DNA from: Desulfobacterium sp.
Lineage (GTDB): Bacteria; Desulfobacterota; Desulfobacteria; Desulfobacterales; Desulfobacteraceae
Direction: 5' to 3'
Assembly: GCA_016342325.1 (NCBI GenBank)
Contig: JAEINR010000042.1
Coordinates: forward strand, 1 to 49,948
Length of the DNA: 49,948 bases
Of this stretch, positions 1-8,508 are shown one piece after another. Made by a program: the position numbers and the translations under genes. Numbering within the stretch: position 1 is the stretch's first letter; each line of letters starts with the position of its first letter. Below the pieces are notes generated by a model that saw nothing but the letters and a program-made list of their open reading frames with translations, was not told where the DNA came from and did not search any database.

Positions 1-21
1 GATAACAGATGGATTTTTAAA

Positions 22-2265
22 TCAATTATTCTGAGGGGTTGTTTTCTTCCAACCGCCATTTGCGGTCATAGGTTCCGTGCCAGGCCCCACCATTGCGTCG
101 ACCATGGCGTAATGATACGCAAACCGTGCATTTAAGTTCATGTAGTCTTTTGCAATAATGGCATAATTTTTATCCGAAGCGCGTCTTGGGCCCCTGTTAC
201 CGCCAAGAACGGCTTCCTGGAAATCAGCCGGCATACCCCTCATGGTTTTCTCCCAGCGCTCGGGCCAGAACAGCCTATCATCCATAATCCCGCGCCATAG
301 GGCTTTGAACGGAATACTTTCCACATTCTCCGGGGAGACGTTATTTGAATTTTCAAGGACGGATCCATCCAGATCGATTAACTGAAGTTTTATGGGTAAA
401 TCGGTGATCAGTTTTTTGCTTTTTTTGTTCCAGCCCCGGTTTTGTTTATCCCCGAAATCGAACATGGAGCGGACGGACATTTCGTGCATGAACCGGAGTG
501 TGTCATGGACGGACCGGCATGATTTAGCCTTAAATGACGCGGCATCCGGGTCCAGAAGATTCAAGGCCAAAATGAGGTCGTAAAGCGGGCCGGATTTCTC
601 CTGATGGCGATTCCCGGTAGCAATTCGAGCAAGTACTCTCTCCCTGATACCCGGCCATCGCATGCCGGCGTAAACGGTTCTTTTGGTGGCATTCACACTG
701 ATGATGTTTTTCCCATGCAGTATTTTTTCGTTTTTTCCGAGCCTGAAAATGCACGGCACGGAGAACTCCCGGATTAACGTTGCCAGATGGCCGACCGGGT
801 TGCCTTCCACGACCAGAAGGGCGGCAATCTTCGGCAGAATCGAGGTCAGCTCCGGCCGGGGATGCGCCACAACCACAATGGCCCCTTCCGGCACCTTTGA
901 CATGTCGGCCCCGGGGCTTAAAAAGGTTATCGGCCCTTCGGCCCGGCCTGGAAATATCGTAATCCCGGCTTCTATGATCGGCAGGGTGTCTTTTCTTTTG
1001 GATGGTTTGGCGATCTCAGGATTCTCCATCCGGGGGATGTTCAGCCGGCGCGCCTGTAAAAACCGCACGGTGTTGTTTTTATCAACCGCCCATTCAATAT
1101 CCAGCTCATGGCCGAATTCAGCAACGGCCTGGCCGGCAATTTCTGCAATCTCAAAGAATTTTTCATTGCTGATATAATCCGTCTTCCGGGTCTTTTCTCC
1201 ATCCCCGTTGACCGGTGGCACCCAGGATATTTCGGGGGAGGGGCCCTTTGAAATCATGACCGTATCCGCCTGCTCTTCACCTTTTACCATTTGGTTTGCA
1301 AGCCCCGGTACGGCGCTGATCACCATGGTATTGGAATTCGGATCTTTGATATCAGTTGAGTGCACCACCCCGGCCGCAACAGCATCCACCATGGGCATAA
1401 AAAGAACCGCCATGGGGGTGTCAACTTCCCGAAAATTATTATGTATCCGATATTTAACCGCCCGGTCTGTAAATCTCCCGGCCAGTACATGGAGGTAAGC
1501 GGTGACAATGTTTTCGTGCTTAATCTGCAGTTCAGTGTCAAACTGCCCGGCAAATGAGTGGCTGCCATCTTCACACACCGCAGATGACCGGACCGCCCAC
1601 AGTTCTTCAGGAAAGGCCTGACCAAAACGTTCCACCTGTTCGTTAATGCCTGCCTCAATTTCTCCATAGACGGTTGATTCTCTGATCAATCGGCGGATGG
1701 TCTGTGTCCGGGATTTAAATTGTGCCTCATCTTCGGTCACATCCAGGTTATTCAACAGTATACGGATACGGTTATGAAGATTGTTATCTTCGATGATCCG
1801 ATTGTATGCTGCTGTTGTGACGACAAATCCCGGAGGCGCCAGGTTGTTGAAGTGTTTTCCGAGATGCCATACATTGAACGCCTTTCCGCCGATGAGCAAA
1901 GGATCCGGATCGTCCGGATCGTCCAGTCTCAAAACAAACGGCTGGTCGGCATTCGGCTGCTGTTCTGAAAACAGTTTGTCTGTTTGGTTTCTGATCTTGG
2001 CGATGACCCCATACAGGTCCGAATAGTTTTCCCCGGTCATAAGATTAAGCTCCTGGGCCATGAGCAAAACTTCAGTAATCAGCCTCTGGATGGGGCGCTT
2101 GATCCTTTTGTCATAATGATGCATGTGGTTTAAATCTGCTTCAAGGTCACTTAATATCTGAAGTGCACTGCCGTTTTTGTTCAGCAATGCCCGAAGTGTT
2201 TCATAGCGAAATCTGAAATCATAATCGTTATCATAACTTGCAATGTTTTCCGGATTAATAGACAT
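22..2265 (-). CDS. PEP synthase-like protein (ATP-grasp plus phosphohistidine domain, no PEP barrel)
   Basis: This 747-residue protein resembles the first two thirds of PEP synthase and pyruvate phosphate dikinase. A helical N-terminal part (about 1-100) precedes a PPDK_N ATP-grasp domain (about 115-410) with the typical AVRSSAVCEDG and SFAGQFDTEL motifs. A swivelling domain follows (about 435-530), where GHLATLIREFSVPCI keeps the phosphoacceptor His, although the usual T-S/C before it has become V-G. The C-terminal TIM barrel that binds PEP/pyruvate in the true enzymes is absent. About 200 residues of other sequence replace it, ending in a NLNARFAYHYAMVDAMV segment. The family chemistry is ATP-driven phosphorylation of the swivel His; here the final acceptor is unknown, and phosphotransfer to a protein or regulator is my inference. 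GGAGG lies 7 nt before the ATG. It is the last gene of a minus-strand cluster, 15 nt after a stand-alone receiver gene. Confidence 0.8.
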   Translation of the reverse strand: MSINPENIASYDNDYDFRFRYETLRALLNKNGSALQILSDLEADLNHMHHYDKRIKRPIQRLITEVLLMAQELNLMTGENYSDLYGVIAKIRNQTDKLFSEQQPNADQPFVLRLDDPDDPDPLLIGGKAFNVWHLGKHFNNLAPPGFVVTTAAYNRIIEDNNLHNRIRILLNNLDVTEDEAQFKSRTQTIRRLIRESTVYGEIEAGINEQVERFGQAFPEELWAVRSSAVCEDGSHSFAGQFDTELQIKHENIVTAYLHVLAGRFTDRAVKYRIHNNFREVDTPMAVLFMPMVDAVAAGVVHSTDIKDPNSNTMVISAVPGLANQMVKGEEQADTVMISKGPSPEISWVPPVNGDGEKTRKTDYISNEKFFEIAEIAGQAVAEFGHELDIEWAVDKNNTVRFLQARRLNIPRMENPEIAKPSKRKDTLPIIEAGITIFPGRAEGPITFLSPGADMSKVPEGAIVVVAHPRPELTSILPKIAALLVVEGNPVGHLATLIREFSVPCIFRLGKNEKILHGKNIISVNATKRTVYAGMRWPGIRERVLARIATGNRHQEKSGPLYDLILALNLLDPDAASFKAKSCRSVHDTLRFMHEMSVRSMFDFGDKQNRGWNKKSKKLITDLPIKLQLIDLDGSVLENSNNVSPENVESIPFKALWRGIMDDRLFWPERWEKTMRGMPADFQEAVLGGNRGPRRASDKNYAIIAKDYMNLNARFAYHYAMVDAMVGPGTEPMTANGGWKKTTPQNN

Positions 2266-2280
2266 TCTGATCCTCCATCA

Positions 2281-2679
2281 TTAAGTAGTGTGTAAAAAAC
2301 CGGATCTCAGCTCTTTGGATGCACGTTGGATGATTCCCCGCAGGTCTGCAGGCTTGAACGGTTTTGCAATAAAATCAAAAGCGCCTTTTGACAACGCTTC
2401 CCTGGCAATTTCAACAGTGGCATAACCGGTTATAATGATAACTTTTGTGCGACCGGATTTTGCGAGTACCTGTTCCAGGATTTCAATCCCGTCAATGTTT
2501 TCCATGCGGATATCCGTGACAACAATATCAAAAGGGGTTTCATCAAAGCGGGCCAGCGCTTTTTTTCCTTCCTCAAAAGTTTCAACGATATCTCCGGTCT
2601 TTTCCAGGGCGGGTTTGAGTCGTTTCCCCACAATATTTTCATCATCTATCAGCATAATCTTAAGCGGTTGGTTTGCCAT
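2281..2679 (-). CDS. Single-domain response regulator (receiver only)
   Basis: This is a 132-residue CheY-like receiver with no output domain. The acidic pair is at D12-D13, the phosphoacceptor Asp is at about 56 in VVTDIRM, the conserved Thr lies in IIITGYA and the Lys in FIAKPFKP. It is closely related to the receiver encoded at 3812-4231, sharing the blocks around DDExIVGxRLKPAL, DIVVTDIRME and FDFIAKPF, so the two look like a local duplication. The gene sits 15 nt upstream of the PEP-synthase-like gene, which suggests co-translation and perhaps a functional link. No histidine kinase is encoded nearby, so the phosphodonor is unknown. The start is supported by GGGAG 8 nt before the ATG. Confidence 0.9.
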   Translation of the reverse strand: MANQPLKIMLIDDENIVGKRLKPALEKTGDIVETFEEGKKALARFDETPFDIVVTDIRMENIDGIEILEQVLAKSGRTKVIIITGYATVEIAREALSKGAFDFIAKPFKPADLRGIIQRASKELRSGFLHTT

Positions 2680-2721
2680 CAGTTTTCTCCCGTTACGAAT
2701 ATAAGGTTGATAGTTGAATCC

Positions 2722-2775
2722 TTTAGCTTCTTAGCTCTGATTTTCGTGTTGTTTTGGCTTTGGCTTGTCCAGGTC
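2722..2775 (+). repeat. Dispersed intergenic repeat, copy 1 (short form)
   Basis: The copy starts with TTTAGCTTCTTAGC, continues with GATTTTCGTGTTGTTTTGG and ends with GGCTTGTCCAGGT. It lacks the middle part (GAGAATCAGAAACC) found in long copies. It fills the gap between the receiver gene and the downstream unrecognised gene. Confidence 0.8.
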
Positions 2776-2782
2776 AGGCACT

Positions 2783-3751
2783 TTAGTTGAAAAGGTTGCG
2801 ACCGATGATCATGAGGCTGTCTTCAATGGTTTTCTCCGAAATTCCGAGGTTCCATGCAAACTGTCCGTAACCGGAATTTTCAATATGAAATCCAGGGGGA
2901 AGAAGGGTGTCCAGGATTGCGGCGTTATCTGCGAAAACAAAAATAAAATCAGCGTCTGCATCACCACTTGCCAAGGTGACCAGGCGAAATTGAAAATCCG
3001 CTCTCAACGAATTCAGGCTTAACTGGTATTCACCCACCGCCGCTACCCAGTCCGCGCCGTTAGGAACTGACCTTGCGCCTGTATCTATCAGTAAATGATT
3101 GAGCGGAATACTGTTGAAATCATGAATTGAACTTTTTCCTCCAGGCAACGCCACCCCATCGTCCCACAAATCAATCAGGTAAATGCCCATGTCCGGTATC
3201 TTGCCGCAGCAGTTTTCAAATAAGGGTCGATTCTTTATTATCTCATTTGGTCCCTGACCCTGGACCACCTTTGAAAAAATCTGTTTCATGAACGCCATTA
3301 CCGTTGAATGCAAGGGGGCATCTTTTCCATTGAACCACTGGAGCACTTCCGAAAGCAATTGATACTCCGGCTCCACTGTCTTCGAAGTTTCAGGGGTGAC
3401 ATCCCCGGAAGAGATGTTTTTTTTGACAAACCCGCTGAAATCGATCAGGTTTTCGGCAGTGCGTTTGTGTGTGTCGTAGGTTGCATATAATGCTTCCCCG
3501 CTTTCCGGGAGAAGCACACATGCGTCATAGACCATCATTCCCAATCGTTCGACCACGCTGTCAATCAGGGTAACCACATAGTGACGGTCAAAAATATATT
3601 CCCCAAGGGCTTTTTCCCGGCCATCTTCAAAAAGGTCCAACAGGGCCCGGGCGTTTTCAAGAAATTTTTTAAAACGGATGGTCTGAATGCAAAAATCTCT
3701 GATTTCCGATTCTTTGTGGCCGATTTTTTTCATTTTTTTTAAGATGTTCAT
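2783..3751 (-). CDS. Unrecognised cytoplasmic protein of the signalling cluster
   Basis: I do not recognise a family for this 322-residue protein. I choose the ATG at 3751, preceded by AAAAGGAG 8 nt away, rather than an in-frame upstream start without a ribosome site. The first 100 residues look helical (FKKFLENARALLDLFEDG, then a VVTLIDSVVERLGMMVYDA helix) and loosely resemble the helical N-terminus of the neighbouring PEP-synthase-like protein. The C-terminal half looks mixed alpha/beta. There is no signal peptide or membrane segment. The gene lies between two paralogous receiver genes, so a role in the same signalling chain is likely by context only. A receiver partner or a regulator of the PEP-synthase-like protein are both possible. 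Confidence 0.75.
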   Translation of the reverse strand: MNILKKMKKIGHKESEIRDFCIQTIRFKKFLENARALLDLFEDGREKALGEYIFDRHYVVTLIDSVVERLGMMVYDACVLLPESGEALYATYDTHKRTAENLIDFSGFVKKNISSGDVTPETSKTVEPEYQLLSEVLQWFNGKDAPLHSTVMAFMKQIFSKVVQGQGPNEIIKNRPLFENCCGKIPDMGIYLIDLWDDGVALPGGKSSIHDFNSIPLNHLLIDTGARSVPNGADWVAAVGEYQLSLNSLRADFQFRLVTLASGDADADFIFVFADNAAILDTLLPPGFHIENSGYGQFAWNLGISEKTIEDSLMIIGRNLFN

Positions 3752-3767
3752 CACGGTTTCTCCTTTT

Positions 3768-3790
3768 GTGTCCCGGCAGTACCGGGACAC
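3768..3790. other. Perfect 9-bp intergenic hairpin
   Basis: GTGTCCCGG and CCGGGACAC flank a 5-nt loop. The hairpin sits between the receiver gene at 3812-4231 and the ribosome site of the next gene, with no T-tract on the minus strand, so it looks more like an mRNA processing or stability element than a terminator. Confidence 0.6.
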
Positions 3791-3811
3791 ACTTTTCGGC
3801 GACCGATTCGT

Positions 3812-4231
3812 TCAAGCCTCAACCGGTTCTTTGCTCATAGAAGAATTATAGATGGGTGAACCCAACTCCTCGGCCGCATTGGCGATAATTTGCCGTAGAT
3901 CATCCGGACGAAAAGGCTTGGCTATAAAATCAAACACCCCCTTTCCCATGGCCTCCCGGGCCAGGTCTATTTTTGCGTAGCCGGTGATCATGATCACCTT
4001 GGTCCTGGGCCACTTTTTTTGTACATGTGCAAACACCTGGAGACCATCCATCCCTTCCATGCGGATATCGGTCACCACGATATCAAATTCCTTTTGATCT
4101 ATTCGTGCCACCGCTTCCCGGGGATCTTCAAAAACTTCCACCCGGCATCCGATTTTATCCAAAGCCGGTTTGAGACGCCTACCGACAATGGGTTCATCAT
4201 CCAACAGCAGTACTTCCAATGGTTTTGACAT
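3812..4231 (-). CDS. Single-domain response regulator (receiver only)
   Basis: This is a 139-residue stand-alone receiver. It has the acidic pair at D11-D12, the phosphoacceptor Asp at about 55 in VVTDIRM, the Thr in IMITGYA and the Lys in FIAKPFRP. A short tail follows the fold, with no DNA-binding or enzymatic output domain. It is a clear paralogue of the receiver at 2281-2679. AAGGAAA lies 8 nt before the ATG. The gene is separated by about 90 nt, including a dispersed repeat, from the P-loop-less kinase-like gene upstream, and by a hairpin from the unrecognised gene downstream. It could act as a phosphate sink or by direct protein contact. Its cognate kinase is not in the window in any obvious place. 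Confidence 0.9.
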   Translation of the reverse strand: MSKPLEVLLLDDEPIVGRRLKPALDKIGCRVEVFEDPREAVARIDQKEFDIVVTDIRMEGMDGLQVFAHVQKKWPRTKVIMITGYAKIDLAREAMGKGVFDFIAKPFRPDDLRQIIANAAEELGSPIYNSSMSKEPVEA

Positions 4232-4268
4232 ATAAACGTTTCCTTAATATATCCATCGACGAGATTTT

Positions 4269-4336
4269 CCAGGATCAAAGAGGTTCTCTGATTCTTTTGC
4301 CTGAAAAAAAACGAAAATAAGAGCTAAGAAGCTAAA
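4269..4336 (-). repeat. Dispersed intergenic repeat, copy 2 (diverged long form)
   Basis: Read on the minus strand, it starts TTTTAGCTTCTTAGCTC, contains ATTTTCG and AGAATCAGAGAACC, and ends near GATCCTGG. Its first 13 bases form the last codons and the TAG stop of the kinase-like gene at 4324-5133. Confidence 0.7.
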
Positions 4337-5133
4337 ATGTTATTTTTCACATGAACTTCCACATAACTGACCCCGTCAACCGTGCTGGCCAGTTCCTTGA
4401 TGGTTGCAATTTTTTTCCTTTTTTGCCGATTTAACGCCTTGGTTATAACCACCACCGATCCATCCCGTGCCTGGACCTTAATCGACGGCATTGAATCCAG
4501 AAGTTTTGCGTTGACTTTGGCGGCAAGTGCCAGGTCTGCTAAACATTTCATGGAATACGTCATTACTTGAAACTTGCGGTATTCCGCGGCACCCGTAATG
4601 GTTTTGACCGCTTCAACCGGGTCAATCTGGTCCAGGTTGATCACCAGGTCATACCGGGATAGGTCTGTTTCATCACAAACGTAGGCCGCCAGGGACCACT
4701 TTTTTCGATGCTGCAGTTCAGCGGCACGACATTTTTCTGCTTTTTGAAGACTGAGGCCCTTTTTTTCGACGATGTCCTTGATACACCGGCTGTTTCCGGA
4801 GAGGATACGGACATTCATGACATGGGAAATCCCGGTAACATAAAGGTGTGCCGCCAGTCCCTGGCAGACGATGTTACCTGCCAGCAGATGGTCCAGAACT
4901 TCGGCCTCGACACAGGCCAGGTTACGGCGCCATTGTCTGGCCGACATTTTTTTGAACAACGATGGCGTCGTTCCCATGATTTCATTTAATCTGCCCGGAT
5001 CGATTTGATGCTTTGCGGCAATATCGGCCAGAATTCGACGATTCATCAAATTATAGCCCATTTCATCGGCGACTTTTTGAGCTATTGATTCTTCTATTTC
5101 CCTGACATCAGCGGAAATAATAATGATAGGCAT
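4324..5133 (-). CDS. Cytidylate kinase-like protein without a P-loop
   Basis: This 269-residue protein is a paralogue of the next gene upstream (5192-6004). Both have an N-terminal cytidylate-kinase-like domain (about 1-180) and a C-terminal domain of about 75 residues that looks like a BON or DUF fold (VNAKLLDSMPSIKV to VSYVEVHV). Shared segments include NIVCQGLAAHL versus NVVYHGLAGHL. Here the N-terminus reads IIIISADVREIEESIA, so the G-x4-GKT phosphate-binding loop of the paralogue is missing. Nucleotide phosphorylation is therefore unlikely, and a sensory or scaffold role is my inference. The ATG at 5133 has AAAGGAG 7 nt upstream; a start 24 nt earlier is possible. The last residues (LAS) and the stop codon come from a dispersed repeat. 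Confidence 0.8.
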   Translation of the reverse strand: MPIIIISADVREIEESIAQKVADEMGYNLMNRRILADIAAKHQIDPGRLNEIMGTTPSLFKKMSARQWRRNLACVEAEVLDHLLAGNIVCQGLAAHLYVTGISHVMNVRILSGNSRCIKDIVEKKGLSLQKAEKCRAAELQHRKKWSLAAYVCDETDLSRYDLVINLDQIDPVEAVKTITGAAEYRKFQVMTYSMKCLADLALAAKVNAKLLDSMPSIKVQARDGSVVVITKALNRQKRKKIATIKELASTVDGVSYVEVHVKNNILAS

Positions 5134-5191
5134 GATCTTCTCCTTTGTAGTTCCCACCGTTTTTCAATCTGTTTCGAAATGACTTAGATAT

Positions 5192-6004
5192 CTAAACGGC
5201 ATCCGAAGGGAATTCGATTCCCCCATGGGTTTCAAGATGATTGATACCGCTGATATTCTCCCGGATTTTGTTGAGTTGCCTTGACAGCTTCCCGGTCGTT
5301 GGGTCCTTGCTTTTAGTATAAATTAAAACATTGCCGTATTCACACGTTACGGCGATGTTTGGGAATTCATCAACCAGATCGGCCTTGACCCGGCAGGCCA
5401 CCGCCATATCCTTTACTTTCTGTTTACTTTTTTCCGTGGGTTGGACCCCTTTTGCCCCGGCAGCCTGGCAAATAAAATCCACGGCATCTTCAATTGAGAG
5501 TTTGTCGATACAAATACTTAAATCATAGAGAGACGTGTCCCGGGGATCCTCTCCGTAGAGGGAATGGGTCCATTTTTGCCGTTGTTTGTCATCGTCAAGG
5601 ATCAGTTTACCGGCCTCCACCGGGGAAATTTTATCCCTTTCTACCACGATGGAAATACGCTTTTCCAGGTCCGCCGTGATTCTTACCTTGAGTACATTGG
5701 GAAGCCCCTTTAGCAGCAGGTGACCGGCCAGTCCATGATAAACGACATTGCCGCCGACGACCCGTTCGACCAGGGTGGAGCGGATATACGCGATATAGGA
5801 CTGTTTGCTGTGCCGGTACCTCTCCAGAATTCCCGGCGCGTCGTGAATGGCGCTTTTAAGTTTGATTGCAGGGACATTGAAGCGATTGCAGGCATCCAGA
5901 AGCACTTCCCGGCTGATAACCTCGTAGTTGAGTTTTTGGGCCACTTCTTCCGCAACGGTTTTTCCCATGGAATAAGATCCCCGGGAGATCGTAATGATGG
6001 ACAT
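5192..6004 (-). CDS. Cytidylate kinase-like protein with C-terminal BON-like domain
   Basis: This is a 270-residue protein. The N-terminal domain begins ITISRGSYSMGKT, a good P-loop of the cytidylate kinase 2 family. Residues 80-100 carry VVGGNVVYHGLAGHLLL, and KRISIVVERDKIS fits the helical lid region. The family is usually about 200 residues; here about 75 extra residues follow, containing VKADLVDEFPNIAV, a beta-hairpin and NISGINHLETHGG, similar to the paralogue downstream. Adjacent SLC13, UspA and receiver genes suggest a regulatory kinase rather than housekeeping CMP kinase, but this is inference. The start has AAAGGA 8 nt before the ATG. It is probably co-transcribed from the sigma-54 promoter at 8411-8427. 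Confidence 0.85.
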   Translation of the reverse strand: MSIITISRGSYSMGKTVAEEVAQKLNYEVISREVLLDACNRFNVPAIKLKSAIHDAPGILERYRHSKQSYIAYIRSTLVERVVGGNVVYHGLAGHLLLKGLPNVLKVRITADLEKRISIVVERDKISPVEAGKLILDDDKQRQKWTHSLYGEDPRDTSLYDLSICIDKLSIEDAVDFICQAAGAKGVQPTEKSKQKVKDMAVACRVKADLVDEFPNIAVTCEYGNVLIYTKSKDPTTGKLSRQLNKIRENISGINHLETHGGIEFPSDAV

Positions 6005-6093
6005 ATGAGTGATTCCTTTCAGAGGTTAACGATAAATTCCATGGAATGCCAGGCTGATCCTAGGTGTTTCCTGACATTCTATCTGGGTACCGA

Positions 6094-7899
6094 TTAAATG
6101 CCATAGACCAGGCTGATCATGGCGATCATAACAACCAGGAAAACCACACTGACCAGCGCCCCGGCCTTTATGAAGTCAACGGTTCGATAGTGCCCCGGTC
6201 CCATGTAAAGTGCATTGACCTGGTGGGTGGGGAGCATGAACGAATTACTTGTGGCCAGTCCGACCACCAGGGCTGCCATTCTCGGATCGACGTTGGCGGC
6301 AAGTGCCATATTTACAACCAGGGGCACCAGTAGAACCGTTGCTCCGACATTTGAAATAACCAGGGTGAACAGGGTGGAGAGTATACCAATGACGGTGAGC
6401 AGGACAATCGGTGAAACATCCCCGATGACATTGAGTATGGTATGGGCAATCCAGGCGGCTGCACCGGTATTTTGGGTGGCGATGCCCAGGGGGATCAGCC
6501 CGGCCAGGAGAAAAATGGTCCGCCAGTCAACCGACTGATAGGCTTCGTCGATGGTCAGGACCTGGGTCAGGATCATGCCCAGGGCCCCGGTCATTAAAGA
6601 GACCGAAAGCTGGATTTTAAATCCCATGATCATCACCAGTGCAGTGGTCAGCCAGAATCCGGCCCATAGGGCCTTTTCCGGCCGCATTTCTTCCAGGTCC
6701 GTGGGAAGGCTGAAAAGCAGGCCGCCCTCCTTCTGCAATGCCATGAGGCGCTTCCACGTGCCATGGAGGGTGACAACGTCACCCACCTGGATGACAAGGT
6801 CATCAATTTTTGCACGATAGGTCTCTTCCTGCCGGTAGACATTCAACGGGGTGACGCGGAACCGGTCCTGAAAGTTAATATCTTTCAAGGATTTTCCGGC
6901 AAACGGTGACCGGGGGGCAACAACCGCCTCCACGGATCCTGCTGTTTGGGCGCTCAGACTTTCCTTATAGGTTTCCAGATCGTCTTTCAGGTGCATCCCT
7001 TCGGCCGAAACCATCCGGAGCACATCTTTCTTCTGTCCGCAGACCACCAGGTCCATACCGGACCGCACTTCCATGTCAGGCTGGGGGGACGTCACCTGAT
7101 AATCAGGCGGCTCGGTAAGGGCCACAACATTAAGCAGGTACCTGCGTCTCAAGTCTTCCACAAACACCGGGTCCCGGTAATCGACAAAATCATCCGGCGT
7201 TTTTAATTCGTAAAACTCGGTCGGGTCCTCGCCCGGTTCAGGTTGGTCCGGGTCTGCCTGGCCTGGGTCCATATCTTCCCCCTGGGGCAGGATAAATCGA
7301 CCCAGTAGGACAAAACAGCCGATGCCGCTTGCGACCAGGGCCAGGCCGATGGGGGTGACGTCAAACAGGCCGAACGGTTCTAAGTTAAACGGCGCCAGGA
7401 GATCATTCAAGAGAATTAGCGGACTGCATCCCACCAGGGTTATGGTGCCGCCCAGGATGGCGCTGAAACCGATGGGCATGAGCAACCGGCTCAGGGGTAT
7501 CTTCTGCATTTTGCTGATTCGCTGAATCGCAGGCAGAAAAAGTGCGGCCGCTCCGATATTCTGCATGAAACTGGAAATAATGGCCACGGTCAAGGAGATG
7601 GCGATAATGATTCTGGATGAACTTTCCCCGGCAATGCGAAGCACCGGAGCCACCAGTTTATTAATCATTCCGGTCCGGTCCAGGCCCGCCCCGATGATGA
7701 TAACCGCGATGATGGAGACCACGGCATTGCTGCTCAGGCCTACAAATGCTTCCTTGGGGCTCACAAGATGAAGTAACGGCAGGGTGGCCATCATCAAAAT
7801 AGCAACCACATCCACCCGTACCCACTCAACTATAAATAGGAAGATGGCAAGTCCGATCATGGACATCACAAGGATCATATCAAGAGTTAAAGGTTCCAT
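6094..7899 (-). CDS. SLC13 (DASS) family permease with two TrkA-C domains
   Basis: This is a roughly 600-residue inner-membrane carrier of the divalent anion/sodium symporter superfamily. Helical bundles lie at about 1-205 and 415-601, with the family-typical SSNAVVSIIAVIIIGAG, SSFMQNIGAAALFLP, GCSPLILLND, ISNVGATVLL and LPTHQVNALYMGPG segments. Between them a cytoplasmic part (about 225-400) carries two RCK_C/TrkA-C-like repeats, which usually sense a ligand. The substrate cannot be read from sequence; dicarboxylates or sulfate are typical for the family. I prefer the ATG at 7899, with GGAG 6 nt upstream, over an in-frame GTG 6 nt earlier. It lies 41 nt downstream of the UspA-like gene, in one probable operon with the kinase-like genes. 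A relative is encoded at 11554-13416. Confidence 0.92.
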   Translation of the reverse strand: MEPLTLDMILVMSMIGLAIFLFIVEWVRVDVVAILMMATLPLLHLVSPKEAFVGLSSNAVVSIIAVIIIGAGLDRTGMINKLVAPVLRIAGESSSRIIIAISLTVAIISSFMQNIGAAALFLPAIQRISKMQKIPLSRLLMPIGFSAILGGTITLVGCSPLILLNDLLAPFNLEPFGLFDVTPIGLALVASGIGCFVLLGRFILPQGEDMDPGQADPDQPEPGEDPTEFYELKTPDDFVDYRDPVFVEDLRRRYLLNVVALTEPPDYQVTSPQPDMEVRSGMDLVVCGQKKDVLRMVSAEGMHLKDDLETYKESLSAQTAGSVEAVVAPRSPFAGKSLKDINFQDRFRVTPLNVYRQEETYRAKIDDLVIQVGDVVTLHGTWKRLMALQKEGGLLFSLPTDLEEMRPEKALWAGFWLTTALVMIMGFKIQLSVSLMTGALGMILTQVLTIDEAYQSVDWRTIFLLAGLIPLGIATQNTGAAAWIAHTILNVIGDVSPIVLLTVIGILSTLFTLVISNVGATVLLVPLVVNMALAANVDPRMAALVVGLATSNSFMLPTHQVNALYMGPGHYRTVDFIKAGALVSVVFLVVMIAMISLVYGI

Positions 7900-7940
7900 A
7901 TTCACTCCACTTAAGAATTAATAATTCAATTTATCATTTT

Positions 7941-8384
7941 TCATCGAATCTCTCTTTTACTGACTGTCAGCAGCGGACATTCCAGGCTGCCGACAACCTT
8001 TGACATCCAGTGACGTTGGTTGCCCCGGCCCTTGTCCGGCAGGTCATGTCCGCTGCCCCAGACAATTGACTGAAACGGCGGCCGGTCCGCTAAAAATTTC
8101 ATCAGTTCCTGGGCCGGATCCCCGATTTTCAGGGCTGAATTCACTTCGATTCCTTCCTGGATAAAGGTCTGAAGACAACCGGACAAGGATTTTCCCACCC
8201 GGATTTCAATATTTCGGATGGTGTCTCTTTTGGGACCAATGACAGTGCGCCCCACAAACGACATGGGTACGATCATCAATAACGTGACCTTTGCGTCTAT
8301 GCGCATGGCAAATTGTCGTGCATAGACAACGGCTTCCGAAAGTATTTTTTCATTTTCAAACATAAGCAAAATGTTATGAAACAT
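7941..8384 (-). CDS. UspA-like universal stress protein
   Basis: This is a 147-residue single-domain cytoplasmic protein with the Usp topology. It starts MFHNILLMFENEKILSEAVV, has the DAKVTLLMIV strand and ends with CPLLTVSKREI, the typical last strand. The ATP-binding G-x2-G-x9-G(S/T) motif is weak: the region reads IVWGSGHDLPDKGRGNQRHW, so nucleotide binding is uncertain. It is the first gene downstream of the sigma-54 promoter at 8411-8427. AAGGAGG lies 5-6 nt before the ATG, and the predicted leader is only about 15-20 nt. UspA-type proteins often accompany anion transporters as regulators, which fits the SLC13 gene next door. Confidence 0.85.
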   Translation of the reverse strand: MFHNILLMFENEKILSEAVVYARQFAMRIDAKVTLLMIVPMSFVGRTVIGPKRDTIRNIEIRVGKSLSGCLQTFIQEGIEVNSALKIGDPAQELMKFLADRPPFQSIVWGSGHDLPDKGRGNQRHWMSKVVGSLECPLLTVSKREIR

Positions 8385-8410
8385 ATTCTGCCTCCTTGGA
8401 TGGACTGCAT

Positions 8411-8427
8411 TGCAAAATGTCTGCCAA
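8411..8427 (-). promoter_or_regulatory. Sigma-54 (-24/-12) promoter of the UspA-SLC13-kinase operon
   Basis: On the minus strand the site reads TGGCAGACATTTTGC, with invariant GG and GC separated by exactly 10 nt and TTGGCA/TTGC close to consensus. The predicted start is about 8400, just before the ribosome site of the UspA-like gene. Upstream repeated sites and the neighbouring NtrC-type regulator support it. Confidence 0.85.
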
Positions 8428-8508
8428 GTTGGAGTGGTTTTTTAACGTGTTGAATTTATGGGGTTTTGTAGCTGTAGGAAAGGGTGGTGGGGACGGGAAT
8501 GTTTCAAA

